From Mangrovicoccus sp049603835 (GTDB taxonomy: Bacteria > Pseudomonadota > Alphaproteobacteria > Rhodobacterales > Rhodobacteraceae): DNA of 64,000 bases. The stretch lies in NCBI GenBank assembly GCA_049603835.1, contig JBMYSZ010000001.1, forward strand, positions 186,001 through 250,000, given 5' to 3'. The notes under the pieces were generated by a model. That model was given only the letters and a program-made list of their open reading frames with translations. It searched no databases and had not been told where the DNA came from. The position numbers and the translations under genes are program-made. This document shows positions 18,129 to 26,579 of the stretch, piece by piece; position 1 is the first letter of the stretch, and every line of letters begins with the position of its first letter.

Positions 18129-18212
18129 TTTAATTTCCTTAATTTTGATCCGGATCTTTTTGGCCTCCGTATCGTTGGTATTCCGAGACAGAGCATGACG
18201 GGGTAATCTTCT

Positions 18213-19091
18213 ATGGCATTTGACGGTGTTGCGGATCAATCATTTTCACGGCGGGCTATGCGGGCGGAACTGCTGGATGCCGAGACAGAGCTGAAGCTGG
18301 CCTATGCTTGGCGCGACCAGCGCGACGAGCAGGCATTGCACCGGCTGATCACTGCTTATATGCGGCTGGCGATTTCCATGGCGGCGAAATTTAAACGCTA
18401 TGGCGCGCCAATGAATGACCTGATCCAAGAGGCGAGCCTGGGACTGATGAAGGCCGCCGATAAATTCGACCCGGATCGGGGCGTGCGGTTTTCCACTTAT
18501 GCGGTCTGGTGGATCAAAGCTTCGATCCAGGATTATGTGATGCGCAACTGGTCCATGGTGCGCACCGGCTCCACCTCGAATCAAAAATCACTGTTTTTTA
18601 ACCTGCGTCGGGTTCAAGCGCGGCTTGAGCGGGAATCACTGGCGCGCGGTGAAGAGCTGGACTCGCATCAGTTGCGGCAAATGATTGCCACGGAAGTGGG
18701 CGTGCCCTTGCATGATGTAGAGATGATGGAAGGCCGCTTATCAGGCTCTGACTTTTCGCTGAACGCGACCCAAAGCACCGAAGATGAGGGGCGCGAATGG
18801 ATCGATACGCTCGAAGATGATAGCGAGCAAGCCGCGCAAACAGTTGAGCAAGATCAAGATCTTCAGACCCTACGCGCTTGGTTAGTGTCCGCCATGCAGG
18901 CCTTGAACGAGCGCGAATGCTTTATCATCCGAGAGCGGAAATTACGCGACACGCCACGTACATTGGAGTCCTTGGGCAAGGAGTTGGGACTATCAAAAGA
19001 ACGTGTTCGTCAATTAGAGGCTGCAGCCTTTGCAAAAATGCGCCGTAGCCTGGAGAACCAATCGACAGAAGTTGCGGGTTTTCTCATGTGA
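18213..19091 (+). CDS. rpoH: RNA polymerase sigma-32 family factor (RpoH)
   Basis: The 292-residue sigma-70-family protein shows region 2 (DLIQEASLGLMKAADKFDP, FSTYAVWWIKASIQDYVMRNW) and region 4 with the C-terminal helix-turn-helix (LGLSKERVRQLEAAAF). A segment QKSLFFNLRR resembles the RpoH box, so it is an RpoH rather than RpoD. Rhodobacteraceae usually carry two RpoH proteins, RpoHI for heat shock and RpoHII for singlet-oxygen stress. I cannot place this one firmly, though the NQKSLFF variant makes RpoHII plausible. It is divergent from cobU. Confidence 0.88.
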   Translation: MAFDGVADQSFSRRAMRAELLDAETELKLAYAWRDQRDEQALHRLITAYMRLAISMAAKFKRYGAPMNDLIQEASLGLMKAADKFDPDRGVRFSTYAVWWIKASIQDYVMRNWSMVRTGSTSNQKSLFFNLRRVQARLERESLARGEELDSHQLRQMIATEVGVPLHDVEMMEGRLSGSDFSLNATQSTEDEGREWIDTLEDDSEQAAQTVEQDQDLQTLRAWLVSAMQALNERECFIIRERKLRDTPRTLESLGKELGLSKERVRQLEAAAFAKMRRSLENQSTEVAGFLM

Positions 19092-19448
19092 AACCCGGAA
19101 CATCGAGAGTACCTGCATAATTTTTAATCACTAAATAGGGCTGTCTACAGTCCCGAAACTCGCCCTAAGGAAGTAAATCCAATAAAATCAAAGATGGAGA
19201 TGCGACATTGGCACAAACTTGCCGAAGTTGCGTTGCGTCAAACTGTGTATACTAAATTTGGCCATTGATTTATGAGCCCGGCTTTGGTTACTTTCTGCAT
19301 GTGCAGTATGAGTTTTCGGTAACAAGTTCGGGCCACCCATAGCGGTGGCCCCGTGTGTTTTATAGCTCTGTGTATCAGTCCCCCCTTTTGACATTGAGTT
19401 TTCGTCGGTCATGTCGCATGAGTTTTTTGATGCGATTGGGGGGCTCTG
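19092..19448. other. 357-base intergenic region between rpoH and coaBC
   Basis: I see no convincing gene here. A minus-strand frame at 19188-19412 would encode 74 low-complexity residues and is not credible. On the plus strand there is a TATACT -10-like box near 19244-19249, and a strong hairpin (GGGCCACC / GGTGGCCC) at 19330-19351. A TTGACA sequence lies at 19387-19392 upstream of coaBC. A small RNA between the two is possible but unproven. Confidence 0.5.
19330..19351 (+). repeat. hairpin, possible terminator of a small RNA
   Basis: An eight-base GC-rich stem with a six-base loop lies here. It is followed by a T-containing but not pure T run (CGTGTGTTTTA). It lies about 80 bases after a TATACT box. 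It could end a small transcript or simply structure the coaBC leader. Confidence 0.4.
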
Positions 19449-20642
19449 ATGACGCCAAAACGCTTACTTTTGATCATCGGCGGCGGTATCGCGGCCTATA
19501 AATCTTTGGAACTGATCCGGCTTTGTCGCGGCGCGGGGATAGATGTGACGCCGGTCATGACCGAAGCGGCCAAGCAATTTGTCACCCCACTTTCAGTTGC
19601 CGCACTGGCAGGAGAACCAGTGGTTTCTGAGCTATTTGACCTGGTTCACGAGGCAGAAATGGGTCATATCCAGCTTTCTCGTAATTCTGACTTGGTTGTC
19701 GTCGCGCCCGCAACTGCGGATCTAATGGCGAAAATGGCCAATGGCCTGGCCGGGGATATGGCGACGACTTTGCTTTTGGCCACGGATACGCCGGTGATGA
19801 TTGCGCCGGCGATGAATCTTCGCATGTGGCAGCATCCCGCGACCCAAAGAAATTTGCAAATTCTGAAATCCGATGGGGTTCAGGTGCTTGGCCCGGATCA
19901 TGGGGATATGGCCTGTGGTGAATTTGGCCCCGGCCGCATGGTTGAGCCTGCGGCAATTTTGCAGGCAGTGCAGCATGCTTTGGCAGAGAAAACCTTATCG
20001 GGTCGGCGCATACTGGTCACATCAGGCCCAACCCATGAGCCGATCGACCCGGTCCGCTATATTGCTAACCGGTCTTCCGGCGCTCAGGGGACCGCTATTG
20101 CTAAGGCCCTGCTTAATTTAGGGGCAGAAGTGGTCTTTGTTTCTGGCCCGGCGACAGCGCCTTTGCCTGAGGGGGCGCAGATCATCCAAGTTGAAACAGC
20201 CGCAGAGATGTTAGCGGCGGTGAAAGCGGCCTTGCCTGTGGATGCAGCGGTGTTTGCGGCGGCGGTGGCTGATTGGCGGATGGCCGAGACCCAGGGGCAA
20301 AAGATCAAAAAGCAGGGCGATGGCAGTTTGCCGGTTCTGCAATTTGCCGAGAATCCCGATATTCTTGCGACAGTGTCTCAGATGACCGAGGGTCGCCCAC
20401 CGCTCGTGATAGGCTTTGCCGCTGAAACCAATGACGTGATCGCGCATGCGACGGCGAAACGGGCGCGCAAGGGATGCGACTGGATTATTGCCAATGATGT
20501 TTCGCCGGAAACGGGCATTATGGGCGGCAGTGAGAATGCGGTGACTTTGATCACGGAAACCGGCACCGAAGACTGGCCGCGCGCCAGTAAATCCGAAATT
20601 GCTGCTCAGCTTGCTGCGAAAATTGCCAAGGAAATTCAATGA
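19449..20642 (+). CDS. coaBC: phosphopantothenoylcysteine decarboxylase / phosphopantothenate-cysteine ligase
   Basis: CoaBC performs two successive steps of coenzyme A synthesis. The 397-residue protein has the FMN-binding CoaC domain first (IGGGIAAYKSLELIR, then the PAMNLRMW motif at about residue 118 and the ACGEFGPGRM active-site Cys region), and the CoaB ligase domain second (ILVTSGPTHEPIDPVRYIANRSSG). The length is typical. Its stop overlaps the dut start by four bases. panC and panB, which supply pantothenate, lie 9 kb away. Confidence 0.96.
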   Translation: MTPKRLLLIIGGGIAAYKSLELIRLCRGAGIDVTPVMTEAAKQFVTPLSVAALAGEPVVSELFDLVHEAEMGHIQLSRNSDLVVVAPATADLMAKMANGLAGDMATTLLLATDTPVMIAPAMNLRMWQHPATQRNLQILKSDGVQVLGPDHGDMACGEFGPGRMVEPAAILQAVQHALAEKTLSGRRILVTSGPTHEPIDPVRYIANRSSGAQGTAIAKALLNLGAEVVFVSGPATAPLPEGAQIIQVETAAEMLAAVKAALPVDAAVFAAAVADWRMAETQGQKIKKQGDGSLPVLQFAENPDILATVSQMTEGRPPLVIGFAAETNDVIAHATAKRARKGCDWIIANDVSPETGIMGGSENAVTLITETGTEDWPRASKSEIAAQLAAKIAKEIQ

Positions 20643-21106
20643 CTAATCACGTGAAGTTAATGTGGGATGGGGGCGCGGATCAGAGTTTGCCTCTGCCGCG
20701 CTACGAAACAACGGATGCGGCCGGGGCGGATTTGCGCGCGAATTTCCCGGTCCAAAACCGCGAAGCCGGGCTGACCCTTGGGCCAGGTGCGCGGGGGCTA
20801 GTTCCCACCGGGCTCCGCCTGGCCATTCCCCAAGGCTATGAAATTCAGCTGCGGCCTCGCTCCGGTTTGGCTTTGAAACAGGGCATCACCTTGCTCAACT
20901 CCCCGGGCACAATCGACGCGGATTATCGCGGTCCGCTTGGAGCGATTTTAATAAATTTGAGCGATCAGGCAGTCACAATCAGCCATGGAGACCGGATCGC
21001 GCAAATGGTGCTGGCTCCGGTTTTTCAGGCGTCGTTCAGCTTGGTCACTCACTTGGATGAAACCACACGTGGCACAGGCGGGTTCGGGTCCACAGGAGTC
21101 GCATAA
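20639..21106 (+). CDS. dut: dUTP diphosphatase
   Basis: This homotrimeric dUTPase removes dUTP and makes dUMP for thymidylate synthesis. The five conserved motifs are present: AGADLRANF, RPRSGLA, the uracil-pocket hairpin GTIDADYRGP, HGDRIAQMV and the C-terminal RGTGGFGSTG. At 155 residues it is a standard bacterial enzyme. It overlaps coaBC upstream by four bases and moeB downstream by one (TAATG), so the three are probably one transcript. coaBC-dut coupling is common across bacteria. Confidence 0.97.
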   Translation: MTNHVKLMWDGGADQSLPLPRYETTDAAGADLRANFPVQNREAGLTLGPGARGLVPTGLRLAIPQGYEIQLRPRSGLALKQGITLLNSPGTIDADYRGPLGAILINLSDQAVTISHGDRIAQMVLAPVFQASFSLVTHLDETTRGTGGFGSTGVA

Positions 21107-22161
21107 TGCTATTGGTTTTGGCCCTCGCGGCAGTGATTTGGGGCATTGGCTGGTTGACCAAAGCGCCAATCCAGGCGCGTTTTATTGGGCTGGGCCTTCT
21201 TTATGTGGCTGTCTTAGGGGCTTTGATCATTTTGCCGCCTGAAGCGCAGCTGCGCCAAGTTCTGGGTGGTTCACCTCAGCCTTGGTTGCTTTTAGGCGGC
21301 TTAGTGGCTTTGGGCGCGGTCTATACGCTGGGTCTGCGCGCGCTACGGAAACGGGTGCGACCAGAGAACCGAGCCGCCGAGCCCCCGGCAGTTCCGTCAC
21401 CCAATGCGCCATTCACCCCGGCGGAGCTGGACCGCTATGCTCGCCATATCGTGCTGCGCGAAATTGGTGGACCGGGGCAAAGACGGCTGAAACAGGCAAA
21501 AGTTCTGGTGATCGGTGCGGGCGGGCTGGGCTCGCCTGTATTGCAATATTTGGCGGCCAGTGGCGTGGGCACGATCGGTTTGATTGATGACGATCTGGTC
21601 AGCAATTCCAATTTGCAACGCCAGGTCATCCATAACGAAGATAATTTGGACATTCCAAAGGTCTTTTCCGCGGCAAAGGCGATGAAAGCGCTCAATCCTT
21701 TTGTGGCGACGCGGCCTTATAATCGCCGGTTGACCGAGGATATGGCCGTGCAGCTGATCGAGGATTACGATTTGGTGCTGGATGGCTGCGATAACTTCGA
21801 AACCCGCTATATGGTGAACCGGGCCTGTGTCGCCGCCGGGGTGCCGCTGATTTCGGGGGCGATTACCCAATGGGAGGGGCAGCTTTCCATTTATCACCCG
21901 GCCTCTGGAACACCCTGTTATCAATGTATATTTCCCAAGGCTCCGGCAGCGGGGTTGGCGCCGAGCTGCGCCGAAGCCGGGGTGATCGGCCCCTTGCCTG
22001 GCGTGGTTGGCGCAATGATGGCGACAGAGGCGATCAAGCTGATCACCGGCGCGGGCGCGGTGGCGAAATCGGAAATGGTGATTTATGACGGGCTTTATGG
22101 CGAAAGCCGCAAAATCAAGCTTTCACGCCGGATCGAATGTCCCGTTTGTGGCGGTGCCTGA
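21106..22161 (+). CDS. moeB: MoeB/ThiF/HesA family adenylyltransferase with N-terminal membrane segments
   Basis: The C-terminal 250 residues are an E1-like enzyme that adenylates the C-terminal glycine of MoaD (or ThiS): VIGAGGLGSPVLQYLAASG nucleotide loop, GCDNFETRYMVN, and two zinc CxxC pairs (CYQC and CPVC). The first 85 residues are unusual for MoeB: three hydrophobic stretches (about 1-16, 24-42, 59-80) suggest membrane anchoring. The molybdopterin route would supply XdhB in this window. ThiF or a sulfur-carrier role is possible. It follows dut with a one-base overlap. Confidence 0.85.
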   Translation: MLLVLALAAVIWGIGWLTKAPIQARFIGLGLLYVAVLGALIILPPEAQLRQVLGGSPQPWLLLGGLVALGAVYTLGLRALRKRVRPENRAAEPPAVPSPNAPFTPAELDRYARHIVLREIGGPGQRRLKQAKVLVIGAGGLGSPVLQYLAASGVGTIGLIDDDLVSNSNLQRQVIHNEDNLDIPKVFSAAKAMKALNPFVATRPYNRRLTEDMAVQLIEDYDLVLDGCDNFETRYMVNRACVAAGVPLISGAITQWEGQLSIYHPASGTPCYQCIFPKAPAAGLAPSCAEAGVIGPLPGVVGAMMATEAIKLITGAGAVAKSEMVIYDGLYGESRKIKLSRRIECPVCGGA

Positions 22162-22228
22162 CAGGCGGGCTTGCGCAACGGCAAGAGCGGGCTAGGGTGG
22201 TCAAAACCACTGCTGCTTGGAAATTGCT

Positions 22229-23011
22229 ATGCGCCTTGTCTCTGTCCTCTTTTCCGCCCTTTTCGCTTTGCCCGCCTATGCCGAAGAACTGCCAGATTTA
22301 GCCGGGCGCGAAGTGGTGATTGCGGTGGAAAACGCCTATCCGCCGCTGCAATTCATCGATCCCAAAACCGGCTCGGCCATTGGCTGGGAATATGATGCTT
22401 TGGCGGAAATGGCCAAGCGGCTGAATTTTGTGCCGGTTTATGAAACGATTTCCTGGGATGCGATGATCCCGGCTGTTTCTGGCGCGCAATTCGATATGGG
22501 GATGACGGGGATCACCATTCGCGAAGACCGTATGGAAATGGTCGAATTTTCCGCGCCTTATATGGTGTCGGAAATGGTGATGATGGTGCGCGGCGATGAG
22601 GACCGCTTTTATAGCGCGTCGAGTTTTGCCGCGAATCCCAAGCTGCTCATGGCGGCCCAACCCGGCACCACGCCCTTTTATGTGGGGGTCTATGATGTGT
22701 TGGATGGGGATGAGGCCAATCCCCGGATAAAGCTGTTTGAAACTTTTGGCGCCGGGGTGCAGGCACTGCGCACGGGCGATGTGGATTTGGTGCTGACCGA
22801 TGGCACGGCGGGCAATGGCTATGTTGATGCCTCGGACGGGGCGCTGAAAATCATTGGCGAAAAGCTGGGGACGGAGGATTTCGGCTTTATTTTCCCGCAT
22901 GATAGCGATTTGGTCGAAGCCATCGACGCCGCCATTACCCAGATGGAAGCGGATGGTAGTTTCGAAGCTCTGAATAAGACTTGGTTTTTGGATTATAAAA
23001 TGGGCGGCTAA
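22229..23011 (+). CDS. amino-acid-type ABC transporter periplasmic binding protein
   Basis: This is a 260-residue periplasmic binding protein of the polar amino acid type. The signal peptide is MRLVSVLFSALFALPAYA; I chose ATG 22229 rather than the upstream in-frame TTG. Family motifs are EVVIAVENAYPPLQFID, GWEYDALAEMAKRLN, and FDMGMTGITIREDRMEMVEFSAPY, which is the typical substrate-domain segment. The permease follows 11 bases later, but no ATPase gene lies next to them. The ligand (Gln, Glu, Arg or other) cannot be decided from sequence. Confidence 0.88.
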   Translation: MRLVSVLFSALFALPAYAEELPDLAGREVVIAVENAYPPLQFIDPKTGSAIGWEYDALAEMAKRLNFVPVYETISWDAMIPAVSGAQFDMGMTGITIREDRMEMVEFSAPYMVSEMVMMVRGDEDRFYSASSFAANPKLLMAAQPGTTPFYVGVYDVLDGDEANPRIKLFETFGAGVQALRTGDVDLVLTDGTAGNGYVDASDGALKIIGEKLGTEDFGFIFPHDSDLVEAIDAAITQMEADGSFEALNKTWFLDYKMGG

Positions 23012-23022
23012 GGGGCCTGAGG

Positions 23023-23814
23023 GTGAGTTTGCGCAATTTCCCGTGGTGGCTGCTTGCGCTGGCTACTCTATGGGCGGTCGGGTTATGGCGCATCCTGGCC
23101 AGTGAGATTTCGGCGCAGATCCTTGAAACTCTGCTACGCGGTGTGGGGGGCACGCTTTTCGTCACGGCGATTGCCTTTAGCGCTGCTTGCTTGCTGGGGC
23201 TGGTTTTGGCGCTTGGCTTGATCGCGGAACACCCATTGCCCCGCAATTTGGCCCGCATCTATGTAGAGCTGATCCGCGGCCTGCCGGTGCTGGTGCTTTT
23301 GCTTTATGTGGCCTTTGTCTTGGCGCCGGGCATGATCTGGGCTTGGAATGCTTTGGCGGAGCCTTTGGCTGGGCCAAGTCTGCGGACCCGCGATTTCCCC
23401 TTGTTATGGCGGGCAATTTTGGCGCTGACCTTGGGATATGGCGCTTTTCTGGCCGAGGTTTTTCGCGCCGGGCTGCAATCGGTGGATCCTGGTCAGATCG
23501 AGGCGGCCAAAGCTTTGGGGCTACAACCGCGTCACCGGTTTCGCCTGATTATTCTGCCGCAAGCGCTGCGCACCATTCTGCCGCCTCTGGGCAATGACTT
23601 TGTTGCCATGGTGAAAGACAGCTCGCTGGTCTCCGTGCTGGGGGTTCTGGATATCACTCAGCTTGGCAAAGTCACCGCCGCTGCGAATTTTCGCTATTTC
23701 GAAACCTATAATGTGGTCGCCTTCCTCTATTTGACCCTGACGATTAGCCTGTCTTTGGCGCTTGGGCGGCTAGAGGCGCGGCTGCGACGACTGCCCAAAG
23801 GGAAGGGGGCCTAG
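23023..23814 (+). CDS. amino-acid-type ABC transporter permease
   Basis: The 263-residue inner-membrane permease has about five hydrophobic segments. It carries the HisM/GlnP-like N-terminal segment (LLRGVGGTLFVTAIAFSAACLLG) and the EAA loop that docks the ATPase (EAAKALGLQPRHRFRLIILPQA). It starts at GTG 23023 after the binding-protein gene. It must borrow an ATPase encoded elsewhere, since the next gene is a peptidase. The permease is long enough to act alone as a homodimer. Confidence 0.88.
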   Translation: MSLRNFPWWLLALATLWAVGLWRILASEISAQILETLLRGVGGTLFVTAIAFSAACLLGLVLALGLIAEHPLPRNLARIYVELIRGLPVLVLLLYVAFVLAPGMIWAWNALAEPLAGPSLRTRDFPLLWRAILALTLGYGAFLAEVFRAGLQSVDPGQIEAAKALGLQPRHRFRLIILPQALRTILPPLGNDFVAMVKDSSLVSVLGVLDITQLGKVTAAANFRYFETYNVVAFLYLTLTISLSLALGRLEARLRRLPKGKGA

Positions 23815-23865
23815 AAGTTTGCCCGCCATGCCCCTAGCTTTGCATCAGATCTGTAGGAGACCCAT

Positions 23866-25893
23866 ATGACCAACCCGCTGCTCGCCGCTTGGGAAACGCA
23901 ATTTGAATTGCCACCTTTCGCCGATATCAAGGACGAAGATTTTGGCCCCGCTTTTGACACGGCGCTGACCGAAGCCAAGGCAGAGATCGAGGCGATCGCA
24001 AAAAATGCCGAACCGCCGAGCTATGCAAATACGATCGATGCTTTGGAATTGGCGGGCGAAGCTTTGGACCAGGTTTTGGGGGTGTTTTATAACCTCGCCG
24101 GGGCCGATAGCACCGAGGCACGCGAAGAGCTGATGCGCCGCTTTTCCCCGGCTTTGGCGCAGCATAGTTCTGAGATTTCCATGAATGCCGATCTTTTTGC
24201 GCGGGTGGATGCGCTGTGGCAGCAACGCAATGCGCTTGATCTGAGCGAAGAACAGGCGCGGGTTTTGATGCTGACCCATCGCAGCTTTGTCCGGTCTGGC
24301 GCGCAGCTCGAAGGTGAGGCGCGCGGGCGGCTGGCGGAAATTGTGCAGCGTTTGGCCGTTCTTGGCACGGAGTTCACCCAAAACCTGCTGGCTGATGAGC
24401 GCGAATGGTACATGACCCTGGGCGAGGATGATCTCGAAGGGCTGCCAGATTTCGTCGTCTCTGGGGCAAAAGCCGCAGCAGAGGAAAAAGGTGTCGAAGG
24501 CTATGCAATCACCACCTCGCGGTCGCTGATTTCGCCATTTTTGCAATTTTCGGCTCGACGCGATCTGCGCGAAAAAGCCTATAGTGCTTGGATAGATCGC
24601 GGCGCTCGCGGTGGCGCCACGGATAACCGCGCGATTACGGCGGAAATTTTGGCCCTGCGCGATGAGCGTGCGAAATTGCTGGGCTATGACACATTCGCGG
24701 CTTTCAAGTTGGAAACCGAAATGGCGAAAACCCCCGAAGCGGTGCGCGATCTGCTGACCCAGGTTTGGACGCCAGCCCGCGCCCAGGCCGAAGCGGATGC
24801 CCAAGTTCTGACGGAAATGATGCAGGCCGATGGCGTGAATGGCCCGCTCGCGGCCTGGGATTGGCGCTATTATGCGGAAAAACGCCGGGCGCGGGATCAT
24901 GATTTGGATGAAACCACGCTGAAACCCTATTTGCAGCTAGAGAAAATGATCGAAGCCTCTTTTACCTGCGCTTCGCGGCTCTTTGGCTTGGAGTTTAGCC
25001 CGCTGGACACGCCGCTTTATCACGCGGATGCGCGGGCTTGGACGGTCAGCCGCAATGGGGAACATCTGGCGGTGTTTATCGGCGATTACTTTGCGCGCGA
25101 TTCAAAACGGTCGGGTGCCTGGTGTTCGGCCATGCGCAGTCAGCAAAAGCTGAAAGGCGATATTCGCCCGGTCGTGGTCAATATCTGCAATTTCGCCAAG
25201 CCGCCCGCCGGTCAGCCTGCCTTGCTCAGCTATGATGACGCGCGGACTTTGTTCCATGAATTCGGCCATGCGCTGCATCAGATTTTGTCTGATGTGACTT
25301 ATCCCTCGATTTCGGGAACCTCTGTGGCGCGTGATTTTGTGGAATTGCCCAGCCAGCTTTATGAACACTGGCTTGAGGTCCCTGAGGTTCTGGCCGAATT
25401 CGCGACCCATGCGGAGACTGGCGAGCCAATGCCAAAGGAAATGCTTGACCGGATGTTGGCGGCGAAGAATTTCGATCAGGGCTTTGCCACGGTGGAATAT
25501 GTCTCGTCAGCTATGGTTGATCTAGAGTTCCATTCCGGCCCTGTGCCGCCTGACACGCTGACCCGCCAGGCAGAGATCCTGAACCAGCTGGGCATGCCCG
25601 ATGCGATCGCCATGCGCCATGCCACGCCGCATTTCGCCCATGTCTTTGCAGGCGATGGATATTCCAGCGGTTATTACAGCTATATGTGGTCTGAGGTTAT
25701 GGATGCAGATGCCTTTGAGGCCTTCGAAGAGCAGGGCAGCGCCTTTGATACGGAGACCGCCGCGAAGCTGGAAAAATTCATTCTGTCGGCAGGCGGTTCG
25801 GCGGATCCGGCCGAGCTCTATTGCGAATTCAGGGGGCGTTTGCCGGGTGTTGAGGCCTTGCTGAAAGGCCGGGGCCTGGATGCAGCGGCCTAA
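23866..25893 (+). CDS. M3 family oligopeptidase
   Basis: This is a 675-residue cytosolic zinc metallopeptidase of the M3 (oligopeptidase A / Dcp) family that degrades short peptides. The zinc motif is H464-E-F-G-H468 within LFHEFGHALHQ, with the third ligand Glu about 25 residues later (DFVELPSQ). The C-terminal region FAGDGYSSGYYSYMWSEVMD is typical of the substrate-binding part. GGAG precedes the ATG. It could be prlC/opdA or dcp; the two are hard to separate by eye. No signal peptide is visible, which argues against a periplasmic Dcp. Confidence 0.93.
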   Translation: MTNPLLAAWETQFELPPFADIKDEDFGPAFDTALTEAKAEIEAIAKNAEPPSYANTIDALELAGEALDQVLGVFYNLAGADSTEAREELMRRFSPALAQHSSEISMNADLFARVDALWQQRNALDLSEEQARVLMLTHRSFVRSGAQLEGEARGRLAEIVQRLAVLGTEFTQNLLADEREWYMTLGEDDLEGLPDFVVSGAKAAAEEKGVEGYAITTSRSLISPFLQFSARRDLREKAYSAWIDRGARGGATDNRAITAEILALRDERAKLLGYDTFAAFKLETEMAKTPEAVRDLLTQVWTPARAQAEADAQVLTEMMQADGVNGPLAAWDWRYYAEKRRARDHDLDETTLKPYLQLEKMIEASFTCASRLFGLEFSPLDTPLYHADARAWTVSRNGEHLAVFIGDYFARDSKRSGAWCSAMRSQQKLKGDIRPVVVNICNFAKPPAGQPALLSYDDARTLFHEFGHALHQILSDVTYPSISGTSVARDFVELPSQLYEHWLEVPEVLAEFATHAETGEPMPKEMLDRMLAAKNFDQGFATVEYVSSAMVDLEFHSGPVPPDTLTRQAEILNQLGMPDAIAMRHATPHFAHVFAGDGYSSGYYSYMWSEVMDADAFEAFEEQGSAFDTETAAKLEKFILSAGGSADPAELYCEFRGRLPGVEALLKGRGLDAAA

Positions 25894-25935
25894 GGGTTAC
25901 ATTAACTTTGCCGCGTAAGTGGCGGAAATACAGGG

Positions 25936-26463
25936 TTATTCCCCGAGCATTGCATCGGTGATGGACACCCCCCATAGCGCATCGGCCTTCACCCAGCCGG
26001 TGCGCTTACCTGCGGTAATGCGGCACCAGTCGCCTGAGCATTCTTTCAGACGGGCGATCACTCCTTCCTGGGCATAAGCGACGATGGGGGAGTCCTCTAA
26101 TGGCTTGCGGCGCAAGGGTTCTTCTTCGGTTTCGATGATCACCGAACGGCTGCCAGACAGCAGCACATAATGCACCCAACCACCAAAGCCATCGCGGTCC
26201 TGGACCCTGCGCCAATGGCCATATTCGCCGGTTACAATCAGGGGCATATGGCGATGCTTAAACACCCAGTCGATACGATGGGATTTCGACGGGCCGCGCC
26301 GCACATTGGCCTCGGCGGCTTTCATGGACACAAAGCGCGGGATGGGCAGGTTGGATTCCGGCCCGATTTTGGGCGCAGCGCTTTGGGCAAAAGCAAGATT
26401 GGCCATAGAAATGGCGATAATCACCAATGAAATACGCCGAAAAAACCCGACTAGCTTAGTCAT
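25936..26463 (-). CDS. secreted bacterial SH3-domain protein
   Basis: The 175-residue protein has a signal peptide (about residues 1-26, ending AFAQS) and two SH3-like repeats: the first around EANVRRGPSKSHRIDWVFKHRHMPLIVTGEYGHWRRVQDRDG and the second around EGVIARLKECSGDWCRITAGKRTGWVKAD. Such periplasmic SH3b proteins are usually thought to bind peptidoglycan or cell-wall peptides, but this family (formerly DUF1058) is uncharacterised. It is divergent from the hydroxyacid dehydrogenase with a 116-base gap. It has two cysteines in the second repeat that could form a disulfide. Confidence 0.8.
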   Translation of the reverse strand: MTKLVGFFRRISLVIIAISMANLAFAQSAAPKIGPESNLPIPRFVSMKAAEANVRRGPSKSHRIDWVFKHRHMPLIVTGEYGHWRRVQDRDGFGGWVHYVLLSGSRSVIIETEEEPLRRKPLEDSPIVAYAQEGVIARLKECSGDWCRITAGKRTGWVKADALWGVSITDAMLGE

Positions 26464-26579
26464 GATACTACTCTGCGTCGATATTAGCCGATTTGAAGGG
26501 AAGGGGGTTCTTGTGTCCCCTTTGTTTCTGTTCCAGTTTGCCAGCGAAACGAGGAATTGAAAAGGCTACGGGTGTCAAA

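Noticed and set aside
19188..19412. Minus-strand 74-residue frame between rpoH and coaBC
   Set aside because: Low-complexity composition rich in Ser, His, Thr and Asn with no plausible domain, start site or codon bias.
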